The notes beneath the pieces are model-generated. The model was not told where the DNA came from and did no database searches. It was given only the letters and a program-made list of their open reading frames with translations. DNA of 64,000 nt from Paractinoplanes pyxinae (GTDB lineage Bacteria; Actinomycetota; Actinomycetes; Mycobacteriales; Micromonosporaceae): NCBI RefSeq assembly GCF_026626335.1, contig NZ_JAPNTZ010000019.1:124001-188000 (forward strand), read 5' to 3'. Below are positions 7,427 through 16,692 of the stretch, piece after piece. Numbering within the stretch: the first letter of the stretch is position 1; every line of letters starts with the position of its first letter. A program made the translations under genes and the position numbers.

Positions 7427-8126
7427 GCTGCTGACCGCCGTCGACGTCGTAGACGGCCCCGGTCAGGGCGGTGTTGTTCATCAGGTGCAGAACCAGATCG
7501 GCGACGTCGGACGCGGTCACAACCCGGTGGACGGGCAGGGTGTCACGCAGCTCCTGACGGCGGGCCTCCAGATCGTCGCCCAGGATGCGGGCCGACAGCG
7601 GCGTGTCCACGAAGCCGGCCGCGACCGCGTTGACCCGGACCGGCCCGATCTCGAGGGCGGCGTTGGCCGTCAGGGCGGTGGTGGCCGCGGTGGCGATCGC
7701 GGCGATGCTGATGCCGACGGCCGCGTGCCGGGCGCCGGTGCCGCTGATGAACGTGAGCGAGCCGCCGGGCCGGACCCGGGTCGCGCATTCGCGGACTATG
7801 CGCAGCCCGCCGACCAGATGTTCGTCGAAGAACGCGCCGGCCCGGCCGAGGTCCATGTCGGCGATCGGGGCGTAGAACGGGCCGCCCCCGCTGACCAGCA
7901 CGTGATCGACCGGCGCGGGCAGGCCGGCGAAGAACGCGGTCACGGCGGCCGCGTCACCCAGGTCGAGCGGCGCCGCCGTGGCGCCCAGTTCGTCGCGGGC
8001 CGCTTGGAGCCGGTCCGGGTCGCGGCCGGTGAGGATGACGTCGGCGTCGGCCGCGCGGGCCATCCGGGCCGTCTCCAGGCCGATTCCCGAGGTGCCGCCG
8101 AGGACGACGACGATGGTTCCCTTCAT
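7416..8126 (-). CDS. Short-chain dehydrogenase/reductase downstream of an MFS exporter
   Basis: The 236-aa protein has the SDR nucleotide site VVVLGGTSGIGLETARMA and then LVSGGGPFYAP. The usual YxxxK is not canonical: the region reads SGTGARHAAVGISIAAIATA, so the catalytic Tyr/Lys pair seems lost or displaced. The C-terminal VNAVAAGFVDTPL and TGAVYDVDGGQQ are typical. It starts 2 bp after the MFS stop with AAAGGAAATTGACC upstream, so the pair is one operon. It may be an atypical or inactive SDR; the substrate is unknown. Confidence 0.85.
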   Translation of the reverse strand: MKGTIVVVLGGTSGIGLETARMARAADADVILTGRDPDRLQAARDELGATAAPLDLGDAAAVTAFFAGLPAPVDHVLVSGGGPFYAPIADMDLGRAGAFFDEHLVGGLRIVRECATRVRPGGSLTFISGTGARHAAVGISIAAIATAATTALTANAALEIGPVRVNAVAAGFVDTPLSARILGDDLEARRQELRDTLPVHRVVTASDVADLVLHLMNNTALTGAVYDVDGGQQLTR

Positions 8127-8128
8127 GG

Positions 8129-9547
8129 TCAATTTCCTTTCATGGGTACGGCGCAGGCGTGCACGCGAGGGGCTGGCGCGGCAACCGGGGCGGTGACCCG
8201 GCGGCTCGGCACGAGCAGGGCGGTCAGCACGGCGGCGGCCAAAGTCACGACGGCCAGCACGACCATGGCGAACCGGTAGCGGTCGGCCAGCGGCCCGGCG
8301 AAGTCGGTCGCGCCGCTCACCCCGAGCAGCAGCGGCACGAGGGCGATCAGCACGACCCCGCCGACCCGGGAGGCGGCGTCGTTGATGGCCGAGGCTTCGC
8401 CCAGATCCCCGTCCGGCACGGCGGCCAGCACGCCCGCGGTGAGCGGCGCGACGGCCAGGCCGAGCCCCAGACCCCAGAGGATGGCCCCGGGCAGGATCGA
8501 TGCGACGTACGACTGACCGGGTTGCGCCGCCGCCAGCCAGACGAAACCGACGGCCACCAGCAGGATCCCGGCCGCCATGGGCCAGCGCGTGCCGATCCGG
8601 GCCACCAGCGCGCCGGCCAGCGGCGACACGATCAGGAAGACGGCCGACTCCGGGATCAGCGCCGCCCCCGCCTCGGTCGCGGTGTAGCCCAGCCGCAGCT
8701 GGCAGAGCAGCACCACCAGGTACGAGGCGGCCGAGATCGCGCCGTAGAAGAGCACGGTGGCCACGTTGATCGCGTCGAACGGCCGCGACGTGAACAGCGA
8801 CGTCCGCAGCATCGGGCGCTTCAGCCGCCGCTCCACCAGCACCAGCGCGGCCAGGCAGGCCGCGCCGACCATCCCCGGCCACCACGACGACACCGTCAGC
8901 GCGTAGATCAGCCCGCTCAGCCCGACCACCGCGAGCAGCGCGCCCACCACGTCGACCGACAGCGGCCGCCGCTCCTCGGTGTCGGCCGGCACCCGGGCCA
9001 GCACCAGCAGCGCCAGCGCGATCAGCGGCAGGTTGACCAGGAAGACCCAGCGCCACGAGGCGTGGTCGACGAGCCAGCCCCCGCCGTACGGTCCGAGCGT
9101 CGTGCCCAGCGTCGAGATCCCGGCCCAGATGCCGATGCCCCGCGCCCGGTCCTGCGTCCGCAACGACCCGTTGAGCAACGCCAGGCTGCTCGGCACGACC
9201 AGCGCCCCGCCCGCGCCCTGCACGAGCCGGGCCGCGATCAGCGCCCCCGGGTTGGGCGCGACGGCGCACGCGACCGAGGCCACCAGCATCACCAGCAGCC
9301 CGGCGATCAGCACCCGCTTGCGTCCGAAGTGGTCGGCCAGCGCCCCGGCCAGCAGCAACAGCGAGGCGACCGTGATCAGGTAACCGGTCAGCACCCACTG
9401 CAGCTGATTCACGCTCGCGGGCAGGTCCCGGCCGATCGCCGGCACGGCCACGTTGATCATGTACGCGTCGACGAACCCGACCATCGACGCCAGCACGGTC
9501 GCCGTCACGAGGGCCGCCCCGCCCGGCGAGCGCAGCTTGACTGTCAT
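8129..9547 (-). CDS. MFS transporter, DHA2-like multidrug efflux
   Basis: The 472-aa membrane protein has 13-14 predicted helices. It carries the MFS motif A loop (GALADHFGRKRVLIAGL) and motif C-like glycine/proline stretch (GISTLGTTLGPYGGGWLVD) of drug:H+ antiporters of the EmrB/QacA group. It ends PMKGN and is followed immediately by the SDR gene. The 150-bp upstream interval to the divergent VOC gene contains CCTGG/CCAGG inverted repeats that may bind a regulator, but none is encoded next door. The substrate is unknown. Confidence 0.9.
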   Translation of the reverse strand: MTVKLRSPGGAALVTATVLASMVGFVDAYMINVAVPAIGRDLPASVNQLQWVLTGYLITVASLLLLAGALADHFGRKRVLIAGLLVMLVASVACAVAPNPGALIAARLVQGAGGALVVPSSLALLNGSLRTQDRARGIGIWAGISTLGTTLGPYGGGWLVDHASWRWVFLVNLPLIALALLVLARVPADTEERRPLSVDVVGALLAVVGLSGLIYALTVSSWWPGMVGAACLAALVLVERRLKRPMLRTSLFTSRPFDAINVATVLFYGAISAASYLVVLLCQLRLGYTATEAGAALIPESAVFLIVSPLAGALVARIGTRWPMAAGILLVAVGFVWLAAAQPGQSYVASILPGAILWGLGLGLAVAPLTAGVLAAVPDGDLGEASAINDAASRVGGVVLIALVPLLLGVSGATDFAGPLADRYRFAMVVLAVVTLAAAVLTALLVPSRRVTAPVAAPAPRVHACAVPMKGN

Positions 9548-9594
9548 GCCGTTCAGCCTCGTGCGCCCGGGCCCTGGTTCGCGCCCGTGGCATT

Positions 9595-9639
9595 CCCTGG
9601 TGCCCGGGCAACCAGTGTGTCCCCCTGGCGCGACCAGGG
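9595..9639. promoter_or_regulatory. CCTGG/CCAGG inverted repeats between divergent genes
   Basis: CCCTGG-cgcga-CCAGGG at 9623-9639 is a perfect 6-bp inverted repeat. CCCTGGTGCCCGGGCAACCAG at 9595-9615 is a second, imperfect one. They lie in the interval between the MFS-SDR and VOC-SDR operons, and may be operator sites for a shared regulator encoded elsewhere. Confidence 0.4.
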
Positions 9640-9697
9640 TCGGTCAGGCGCGAGATTCGACGTGTCGAGTTTTCCCGTACGAATCAGGAGCGCAGCC

Positions 9698-10315
9698 ATG
9701 GACATGAAGCTCGAAGTCGTCGTGATCCCCGTTTCGGACGTCGACCGGGCCAAGGACTTCTACACGAGGCTGGGTTGGCGGCTGGACGCGGACTTCGCCG
9801 CCCCCGACGGTTTCCGGGTCGTGCAGGTGACCCCGCCCGGCTCGCCCGCCTCGGTCATCTTCGGCGCCTCGGTCACCCAGCAGGAGCCGGGCAGCGCCCA
9901 GGGCCTGCACCTGATCGTGACCGACATCGACGCCGCCCACGACGAGCTCAAGCGGATGGGCGCCGAGCCCAGCGAGGTGTTCCACGACGCCGGCGGGGTC
10001 TTCCACCACGGCGGCGCCGACAACCGAGTGACCGGGCCCGCTCCCGACCACGGCAGCTACGGCTCGTTCCTGTCGTTCAGCGACCCCGACGGCAACGGCT
10101 GGCTGCTGCAAGAGATCACCACCCGCCTGCCCGGCCGCGTCGACCCCAGCACCACGGCCTTCGCCACCACGGCCGACCTGGCCGCCGCCCTGCGCCGGGC
10201 CGCCGCCGCCCATGGCGAGCACGAGAAGCGGATCGGCGCCGAGGACCCGGACTGGCCCGACTGGTACGCCGACTACATGGTCAAGGAGCAGTCCGGAGCC
10301 GAGCTGCCGCTATGA
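9698..10315 (+). CDS. VOC family (glyoxalase/bleomycin-resistance fold) protein
   Basis: ATG 9698 follows CAGGAG. The 205-aa product carries a single VOC module at about 1-135 (LEVVVIPVSDVDRAKDFYTR, LGWRLDADF, GLHLIVTDIDAAHDELKRMG, FSDPDGNGWLLQEI). A helical C-terminal extension to about 205 carries EDPDWPDWYADYMVKE. The family includes metal-dependent dioxygenases, lyases and binding proteins; the substrate cannot be told. Its stop overlaps the next SDR start (ATGA), indicating coupled expression. Confidence 0.9.
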   Translation: MDMKLEVVVIPVSDVDRAKDFYTRLGWRLDADFAAPDGFRVVQVTPPGSPASVIFGASVTQQEPGSAQGLHLIVTDIDAAHDELKRMGAEPSEVFHDAGGVFHHGGADNRVTGPAPDHGSYGSFLSFSDPDGNGWLLQEITTRLPGRVDPSTTAFATTADLAAALRRAAAAHGEHEKRIGAEDPDWPDWYADYMVKEQSGAELPL

Positions 10316-11073
10316 AGGCGCTGACCGGGGCCGTGGCCGTGGTGACCGGGGCCAGCAGCGGGATCGGGGCGGCCACGGCCCGCCGCCTGACCTCCGAGGG
10401 TGCGGCGGTGGCCCTGGTGGCGCGCCGCCGCGACCGGCTGGCCGGGGTGGTGGCCGAGATCGAGGTCAACGGCGGTTCCGCGTACGCCGTGGAGGCCGAC
10501 ATAACCGAGCCGGATCGCGCGGAGGAGGCGGTGGCCGAGGTGCTGGACCGCCTCGGCCGGCTCGACGTCCTGGTCAACAACGCCGGCATCATGCTGCTCG
10601 GTCCGGCCCTGCACACCACGGTGGCCGAGTGGGACCGCATGGTCGCGCTCAACGTGGCCGGCCTGCTGCACGTCACCCACGCCGCCGTGCCGCACCTGAT
10701 CAGCGCGGCCGCCACCTCCGGGCGCGAGGTGGCCGACCTGGTCAACGTCAGCTCCACGGCGGGCCGGGTGGCCCGTCCCGGCAGCAGCGTCTACAACTTC
10801 ACCAAGTTCGGGCTCAACGGCTTCACCGAGTCGCTGCGGCAGGAGCTGCTGGCCGAGCACGTCCGGGTCAGCGTGATCGAGCCCGGAACCGTCGACACCG
10901 AGCTGGCCGACCACCTGACCGGCCCGGTCGGCGAGGCGGCCCGCAAGCAGGTCAACAGCATCGAGGCCCTGCGCGCCGACGACGTCGCCGACGCCATCGC
11001 GTACGTCGTCACCCGCGACCGCCGGGTGGCCGTGAACGAGATGCTGGTGCGCGCGGGCGAGCAGACGTGGTGA
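10312..11073 (+). CDS. Short-chain dehydrogenase (classical SDR)
   Basis: The 253-aa protein is a classical SDR: cofactor site TGASSGIGAATAR, NNAG motif VLVNNAGIMLLGP, catalytic Ser in NVSSTAGR, and Tyr/Lys in SSVYNFTKFGLNGF (YxxxK). The C-terminal PGTVDTEL is typical. The substrate is unknown. It overlaps the VOC gene start-to-stop by ATGA, so the two are a translationally coupled pair. A strong hairpin separates it from the convergent PBP gene. Confidence 0.93.
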   Translation: MKALTGAVAVVTGASSGIGAATARRLTSEGAAVALVARRRDRLAGVVAEIEVNGGSAYAVEADITEPDRAEEAVAEVLDRLGRLDVLVNNAGIMLLGPALHTTVAEWDRMVALNVAGLLHVTHAAVPHLISAAATSGREVADLVNVSSTAGRVARPGSSVYNFTKFGLNGFTESLRQELLAEHVRVSVIEPGTVDTELADHLTGPVGEAARKQVNSIEALRADDVADAIAYVVTRDRRVAVNEMLVRAGEQTW

Positions 11074-11100
11074 CGCCGCGGGCCGAGTGCCCGCGGCGTC
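11072..11100. terminator. Bidirectional stem-loop terminator
   Basis: GACGCCGCGGGC (11072-11083) and GCCCGCGGCGTC (11089-11100) form a perfect 12-bp stem with a 5-nt loop in the 34-bp gap between the convergent SDR and PBP genes. There is no U-tract, which is usual for actinomycetes. Confidence 0.8.
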
Positions 11101-11107
11101 AGCGTCT

Positions 11108-13735
11108 CTATCTGTTGCCGTTCCCGCCGCCGTTGCCCGGGAAGCCGGTGTTCGGGTCGTTGATGATGGGCGGGGTCTGGCCGCCGGGGTTGTTCGGGTC
11201 GACGCCGCCCGGGTTGTTGGGGTCGACGCCGGGCGGGCAGACCGTGCCGTTCAGGATGCAGCCGTTGTTCTCGGGCGGCGGGGGCAGCGGGTCGAGGCCG
11301 TTGCCCTTCTTGCTCGGGTCGCCGACCTTCACGTCCGGCGGGAAGTCGGTCTTCTCGGCGTCCAGGGCCTTGTTGGCCAGGTCCATGAAGACCTTCCACG
11401 TGTCGCCGGGGGTCGAGCCGCCGGTCATGCCCTTCTTGGTGCCCGGCTTGTAGATCGGCAGCAGCTGCATCTGGGTCTTGACCTGCTTCTCGCGGCCGAT
11501 CCAGACCGAGGCGGCCAGGTTCGGGGTGCCGCCGACCCACCAGGCGTCGCCGTTCTCGCCGGTCTTGCCGTCCTTGTACTCCCAGGTGCCGGACTTGCCG
11601 ATGGCGTCGTAGCCGCTGCGCAGGTTCTGCCCGTTCTTGCCGGGGATCTTCTCGAGCACGTGGTCGATGGCCGCCACCACGTTCGGGTCGAAGGCCTGGA
11701 CGGCCCGCAGGCGCTCGGTGTGGAAGGCCTTGAACTTGCCGGTCTTCTCGTCGCGCTTCTGCACCGACTTCACGAAGTGGGCCTTGTTGTAGAGCCCGTT
11801 GTTGGCCAGCGTGGCCACGCCGTTCGCGTGGTCGAGGGCGGTGATCGCGTACTGGCCGTAGCCGATCTCGTTGCCGTACTGCTTGAGCGCGTCGTCCTTG
11901 GCCCTGGCCAGCTCGACCCGGGCGCCGATCTTGGTGGGGCTGGAGATGTACGCGACGCCGGCCTTGCGGGCGGCCTCGGCCACCTTGTCCGGGCCGAGCG
12001 CCGCGGCCAGGTGGTAGAAGGGGAAGTTGTACGACTGGACGGTCGCCTCGTCGAGCGGGCAGCGCCGCTTGTCGCAGGTGAACTTCGTCCGGCTGGAGTT
12101 GTTGATCGCGTCGCCGCCGACCTTCTTGGCGTCGGCATCCCAGGTGGTGTCGAGGCCGTACCCGTCGCTCAGCGCGGCCAGCAGCGTGTAGACCTTGAAC
12201 GACGATCCCGGCGGGCGCCCGCCGCCGATGAAGTCGCCGCTGACGTTGTAGTTGGGGCCCGCGTAGTCCCAGCCCACGCCGTCGCCGTTCGGACCGCCGT
12301 AGTAGGCCAGCACGTGCCCGGTCTTCGGGTCGACCGCGACCAGCGCCGTCTTGTACGTGGCGTCGAGCTTGCGCAGCGGCGACTTCGAGCTGGTGCGCAT
12401 GGCGGCGGTCTCGGCCGCCTTCTGCACGGCCGGGTTGATCGTCGTGGTGATCCGCAGACCACCCTTCTTCTGCTCGGCGTCGCTGATGCCGATCGCCCGC
12501 AGCTCCTGCTTCACGTACTTGACGATCTTGCCGGTCGGGTTGTTGGCGCCGCACGAGGTGCGGCACGCGTCCGGGTCGAACTTCTGGACCTTGGGGTACG
12601 CGGTGGGCAGCTGCTTGATCCAGCCCTTCGACAGCATGTTGTCGAGGGTGTACTTCCAGCGGATCTCGGCGTCCTTGCGGTTGTTCTGCGGGTCGTAGCC
12701 CTGGTGCGTCTTGGACGGCTCGGGCTGCTTGATCACCGAGGCGATCACGGCGGCCTCGGACGCGGTGATGGCGCCCTTCTGGCCGGGCTTGGTGAGCGAC
12801 GAGCGCCCGGAGCCGAAGTACGCCTTGACGGCTGCCTCGATGCCGTAGGCGCCCCGCCCGAAGTACACCGAGTTGAGATAGCGGCCGAGGATCTCGTCCT
12901 TGGAGTAGTGGTCCTCCATCTTGCGGGCGATCACGGCCTCGCGCAGCTTGCGGTTGTAGCTGATCTCTTTCAGCTCGGCCGCGTGCCGCGCGTACTGCTG
13001 GGTGATCGTCGACGCGCCCTGCTGGTCGCCGCCGGTGAAGTTGTTCCAGGCGGCGCGGGCGATGCCCTTCATGTCGATGCCGTTGTGGTCGTAGAAGTTC
13101 TTGTCCTCGGCGGCCATGACGGCTTCGCCGATGATCGGGTTGATGCTCTGGTAGGGCACCAGCGAGCGGTTCGAGTTGCCGATGGTGGCCACGACCGTCT
13201 TGTTGTCGGCCGCGAAGATCTGGCTGACCTGGTCCTCGACCTTGGGCTCGGTGAACTGCACGTCGTCGAAGAAGTAGGCGCCGCCGACCACGCCGGCGCC
13301 CAGCACGATCACCAGCACGGCGGCGGCGACGGTGAGCAGGTTGGTGCGGCGGCGCTTCTTGGCCGCCTTCTTCTGGTCCTTGACCCGGGGCGGGACCGAG
13401 CCGGGCTCACCGGGAGGCGACGGGCGGACGGCGGCCCGGGCGACGGCGGCCGAGGCGCCGACCCTGGCCGCGCCGACAGGCGCCGCGCCGGCGAGCGGCG
13501 CACCGACTGGCGGCGCACCGACTGGCGGCGCACCGACGGGCGGAGCGCCGACGGAAGCGGACCCGACCGAGGCGCGCGCGCCGACGGATGCGGACCCTAC
13601 GGAAGCACGGCCGCCGACCGAGGCGGAGCCGACCGAAGCGCGCCCACCCGCGGGAGCGGGGGGCACAGAGGCGGAGCCGGCGCCCGGCACACGGGCCCGG
13701 GCGCTCGAAGACTGCGGTTCGCCGTAGGGGTTCAT
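11108..13735 (-). CDS. Class A penicillin-binding protein (glycosyltransferase/transpeptidase)
   Basis: The 875-aa bifunctional peptidoglycan synthase begins with a cytosolic low-complexity tail (tandem ASVGSASVG and PPVGA units, about residues 30-90), then one membrane anchor. The GT51 domain carries AAEDKNFYDHNGID and GASTITQQYARHA. The transpeptidase domain has SxxK as PPGSSFKV, SxN as QSYNF, and KTG as KSGT. A Pro/Gly/Asn-rich tail (PNNPGGVDPNNPGG) ends the protein outside the membrane. GAGGATAG precedes the ATG at 13735. The gene stands alone. Confidence 0.95.
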   Translation of the reverse strand: MNPYGEPQSSSARARVPGAGSASVPPAPAGGRASVGSASVGGRASVGSASVGARASVGSASVGAPPVGAPPVGAPPVGAPLAGAAPVGAARVGASAAVARAAVRPSPPGEPGSVPPRVKDQKKAAKKRRRTNLLTVAAAVLVIVLGAGVVGGAYFFDDVQFTEPKVEDQVSQIFAADNKTVVATIGNSNRSLVPYQSINPIIGEAVMAAEDKNFYDHNGIDMKGIARAAWNNFTGGDQQGASTITQQYARHAAELKEISYNRKLREAVIARKMEDHYSKDEILGRYLNSVYFGRGAYGIEAAVKAYFGSGRSSLTKPGQKGAITASEAAVIASVIKQPEPSKTHQGYDPQNNRKDAEIRWKYTLDNMLSKGWIKQLPTAYPKVQKFDPDACRTSCGANNPTGKIVKYVKQELRAIGISDAEQKKGGLRITTTINPAVQKAAETAAMRTSSKSPLRKLDATYKTALVAVDPKTGHVLAYYGGPNGDGVGWDYAGPNYNVSGDFIGGGRPPGSSFKVYTLLAALSDGYGLDTTWDADAKKVGGDAINNSSRTKFTCDKRRCPLDEATVQSYNFPFYHLAAALGPDKVAEAARKAGVAYISSPTKIGARVELARAKDDALKQYGNEIGYGQYAITALDHANGVATLANNGLYNKAHFVKSVQKRDEKTGKFKAFHTERLRAVQAFDPNVVAAIDHVLEKIPGKNGQNLRSGYDAIGKSGTWEYKDGKTGENGDAWWVGGTPNLAASVWIGREKQVKTQMQLLPIYKPGTKKGMTGGSTPGDTWKVFMDLANKALDAEKTDFPPDVKVGDPSKKGNGLDPLPPPPENNGCILNGTVCPPGVDPNNPGGVDPNNPGGQTPPIINDPNTGFPGNGGGNGNR
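13440..13720 (-). repeat. Coding tandem repeats in the PBP N-terminus
   Basis: The 5' part of the PBP gene consists of short repeated units (27-30 bp for ASVGSASVGA/GR and 15 bp for PPVGA). They make a glycine/serine/valine and proline tail on the cytosolic side. Repeats like these expand and contract easily, so tail length probably varies between strains. Confidence 0.7.
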
Positions 13736-13994
13736 CTATCCTCGTCGTCGCCGGAGTGGATCTCCTATTTACACGACTCTGCCAAGACCGGACAACGCGT
13801 CCGGCATCGCCGCGTACTTTCTGAAGCCGAGTTCGGGAAGACATGATAGAGCCCCGGGCCGCTTCCGCGGGGACTCGGATTCCGCCCGGCCTGCGGCCGG
13901 ACGACTCTGAGCGGCCCGAAAACTCAATGAACGGCTCTGCCTGCCGAAGTGATCCGCGACACCGTACGCACACTTCCCCGGACGGAGACCCCCG

Positions 13995-14429
13995 GTGACC
14001 GCCGAACCGCGAACGAGCCGAGCCTGGCTCAGCTCCGCCCCGCCGGCGCCTGCCGGCCCGCAGAAGAACCAGGTCAGGCAGCAGGCCGGCGGGCTCGGCG
14101 AGCGCTTCCTGTCGGCCCCGGCCCCGGCCCGGCCGTTCGGCGCCCCGCCCTCCTCGGCCTACCCCGAGCAGCGCAAGGGGCCGGTGCCGCGCAGCCTGCC
14201 GCCGTCGGCCCAGCGCCCGCCCGGCATCGGCACGATCATCATCGTGACCCTCATCTTCGGCCTGGTCGGACTGATCCCGACCATGGTCCGGGCGCGCAAG
14301 GCGGCTCTGCTGGGCGCCTCCACCACGCCGTACTGGATGTCCTTCGGCTGCACGATGGCATTGGGTTACGCGCTGGGCCTCGCGCTCGCCCTGTACTCGG
14401 TCATGAGCCTCGGCCTGCAGGTGCCGTGA
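13995..14429 (+). CDS. Proline-rich two-helix membrane protein
   Basis: From GTG 13995 the 144-aa product has a Pro/Ala-rich cytosolic N-terminus (about 1-75, PPAPAGPQKN, RSLPPSAQRPPG). Two transmembrane helices follow (GIGTIIIVTLIFGLVGLIP; MSFGCTMALGYALGLALALY). I do not recognise a family. Its stop overlaps the GTG start of the following GGDEF/EAL gene (GTGA), so the two are probably translated together and may share a membrane complex. The 260-bp interval upstream contains no gene and should hold divergent promoters for this gene and the PBP. Confidence 0.75.
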   Translation: MTAEPRTSRAWLSSAPPAPAGPQKNQVRQQAGGLGERFLSAPAPARPFGAPPSSAYPEQRKGPVPRSLPPSAQRPPGIGTIIIVTLIFGLVGLIPTMVRARKAALLGASTTPYWMSFGCTMALGYALGLALALYSVMSLGLQVP

Positions 14430-16690
14430 CCCGCGGGGGCGAGCGGTGGATGGACGTGGCCGTGGCCGGCTGCGGGGCCTTCCTCGGCGCCTTCTTCGTC
14501 TTCTACGTCGGCGGGTGGGGCAGCGACCAGCTGCGTCAGTTGGTGACCGACGGCGCCTACCTGCCGCCGGCGTTGCTGGCCGTGGTGGCCGGGGTACACC
14601 TGGTGCGCCGCGGCGGCCTCGACGCGCGGGCCAGCCGGGCCTGGTGGTTCATCACCGGCGCGTACGTATGTCAGCTTTTCGCCCACGGCGCCTGGTTCGT
14701 CGAGGACAACTTCCTCGACGGCCCACCGGCCTATCCGGCCGTCGCCGACTACTGGTTCCTGGCTTTTGTGCCGTTCATGCTGACCGGGCTGCTCCTGCTG
14801 CCCGGCGTACGCCGGACCCGCTCCGAACGCACCAAGCTGGCCATCGACTCGCTGATCGTCGGCACCGGCACCTTCATGGTGCTGTGGTACCTGGTGATCG
14901 GCCCCGCGATCCGCGCCGCCGACGCCACCGGCCTGCAGGTCTTCATGTCGTCCGCGCTGCCGGTGGGCGACCTGCTGCTGGTTCTCGCCCTCGCCTCGAT
15001 GCTGCTGCGCCGCCGCGAGCGCAGCGACGCCACCCTGTTGCTGGCGGGCGCGGTGGCGCTCTACATCGTGGCCGACGTCGCGTACAGCTGGATCACGCTG
15101 AACCACCAGTTCACCGGGGGCAGCTGGCCCGACCTGTTCTGGCTGGCCGGCCTGCACCTGCTGATCCTGGCCACCCGCCGGCGGCACCGCGAGGGCCAGG
15201 CCGAGCCGGGCGGGCGCTCCGGACGGGCCCGGCTCACTCTTCTGCCGTACGGGGCCAGCGCGATCGCCTACGGCCTGCTCGGCTATCTGGCCCGGGAGCA
15301 GGACCTCTACCCGCTCGGCGGCATGATCATCGGCGCCATCGTGCTGACCTCGCTGGTCGTGGCCCGGCAGATGTACGCCCTGCGCGAGAACCGCAACCTG
15401 GCCGTCACCGACCCGCTGACCGGGCTGGCCAACCGCACCCTGGTCGGCGAGCGCCTGGCCCAGCTGGCCGCCGACCCGCCGCGCGACGGCCGGGTGGGCG
15501 TGGTCATGCTGATCGACCTCGACCGGTTCAAGCCGATCAACGACGCCTACGGGCACGAGGCCGGCGACGCCGTGCTGACCGCCGTGGCCACCGCACTGCG
15601 GTCGGTGCTGCGTTCCGGCGACACCGCGGGCCGGCTCGGCGGCGACGAGTTCGCCGTCGTCTTCCCCCAGCTGCCCGACCGCGCCGCCGCCGAGCGGATC
15701 GCGGGCCGGCTGGTGGAGGCCCTGAGCACGCCGGTGATCTTCGGCAACCTGGTGCTGACCGTGGCCGCCAGCATCGGCGTGGCGTTCCGCGACGACAGCA
15801 CCCGCGACGCCGAGGAGCTGCTGGCGCACGCCGACACCGCCATGTACGCGGCCAAGCGCTCCGGTCGGGGCCAGTTCCAGATCTACACGCCCGAGCTGGA
15901 CACCCGCGCCCGCGACGCCGAGCTGCGCGACGCGGTCGAGCGGGGCGAGTTCGTCGTGCACTTCCAGCCCGTGGTCGACCTGGCCACCGGGGCCGTCTCG
16001 GCCGCCGAGGCGCTGGTGCGGTGGAACCATCCCGAGCGGGGCCTGGTGATGCCGGGGGATTTCATCGACGTGGCCGAGGAGACCGGCGCGATCGTCCCGC
16101 TCGGCGAGTGGGTGCTGCGCGAGGCCTGCCGGCAGGCGGCCGCGTGGCGGGCCGACATTCCCAGCGCCGAAGGCCTCTGGCTGACCGTGAACGTCTCTCC
16201 GCAACAGGTCAAGAAGGGCAACCTGGTCGAGGTGGTGACCGGCATCCTCACCGAGACCGGCTTCCCGGCCGACCGGCTGGTCCTCGAGCTGACCGAGCAC
16301 GAGGTGCTGGAGCCGGACGAGGTGACCGTGGCCCGCCTGGAGGCGCTGTGCGCGACCGGGGTCTCGTTCGCGGTCGACGACTTCGGCACCGGGCACGCCG
16401 CGATCAACTACCTGCGCCGGCTGCCGGTCCAGGTGCTCAAGATCGACCGGTCGTTCGTCGCCGGGATCGACGAGAGCCCCCAGCAGTACGCGATCGCCGA
16501 CGCGGTGGTGGCCCTGGGCGCCGCGTTCGGTCTGCATGTGGTCGCCGAGGGCATCGAACGCCCCGAGCAGGCCCGGCAGTTGCTGGCCATGGGCTGCCGC
16601 TACGGGCAGGGCTTCCACTTCCACCGCCCGCAGCCCCCGGAGCAGGTCGCCGCCCTGCTGCGCGGGGCCGATATCCTGATCGGCCGCTAG
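14426..16690 (+). CDS. Membrane GGDEF-EAL c-di-GMP enzyme
   Basis: The 754-aa protein (start GTG 14426; ATG 14450 is an alternative) has about 8-9 N-terminal membrane helices. A GGDEF domain (about 320-480, VTDPLTGLANR, LIDLDRFKPINDAYGHEAGD, LGGDEFAVVF) and an EAL domain (about 495-745, AAEALVRW, NVSPQQV, DDFGTGHAAINYL, VAEGIE) follow. Both active-site signatures are intact, so it could both make and hydrolyse c-di-GMP. The integral membrane part would be the sensor. It lies 2 bp upstream of a second diguanylate cyclase gene. Confidence 0.93.
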   Translation: MTRGGERWMDVAVAGCGAFLGAFFVFYVGGWGSDQLRQLVTDGAYLPPALLAVVAGVHLVRRGGLDARASRAWWFITGAYVCQLFAHGAWFVEDNFLDGPPAYPAVADYWFLAFVPFMLTGLLLLPGVRRTRSERTKLAIDSLIVGTGTFMVLWYLVIGPAIRAADATGLQVFMSSALPVGDLLLVLALASMLLRRRERSDATLLLAGAVALYIVADVAYSWITLNHQFTGGSWPDLFWLAGLHLLILATRRRHREGQAEPGGRSGRARLTLLPYGASAIAYGLLGYLAREQDLYPLGGMIIGAIVLTSLVVARQMYALRENRNLAVTDPLTGLANRTLVGERLAQLAADPPRDGRVGVVMLIDLDRFKPINDAYGHEAGDAVLTAVATALRSVLRSGDTAGRLGGDEFAVVFPQLPDRAAAERIAGRLVEALSTPVIFGNLVLTVAASIGVAFRDDSTRDAEELLAHADTAMYAAKRSGRGQFQIYTPELDTRARDAELRDAVERGEFVVHFQPVVDLATGAVSAAEALVRWNHPERGLVMPGDFIDVAEETGAIVPLGEWVLREACRQAAAWRADIPSAEGLWLTVNVSPQQVKKGNLVEVVTGILTETGFPADRLVLELTEHEVLEPDEVTVARLEALCATGVSFAVDDFGTGHAAINYLRRLPVQVLKIDRSFVAGIDESPQQYAIADAVVALGAAFGLHVVAEGIERPEQARQLLAMGCRYGQGFHFHRPQPPEQVAALLRGADILIGR

Positions 16691-16692
16691 GC

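Noticed and set aside
8159..9697. Long plus-strand frame opposite the MFS gene, reading into the VOC gene
   Set aside because: It is the antisense shadow of a clear 14-helix transporter; only the part from ATG 9698 has family motifs.
11087..13846. 919-aa plus-strand frame opposite the PBP gene
   Set aside because: Mirror frame of a high-GC gene with Val/Arg/Gly-rich composition and no domain; the minus-strand PBP has all catalytic motifs.
14446..16690. Long second frame through the first GGDEF-EAL gene, continuous with the next gene
   Set aside because: Arg/Pro/Gly-rich shadow with no motifs until the true GTG start at 16693.
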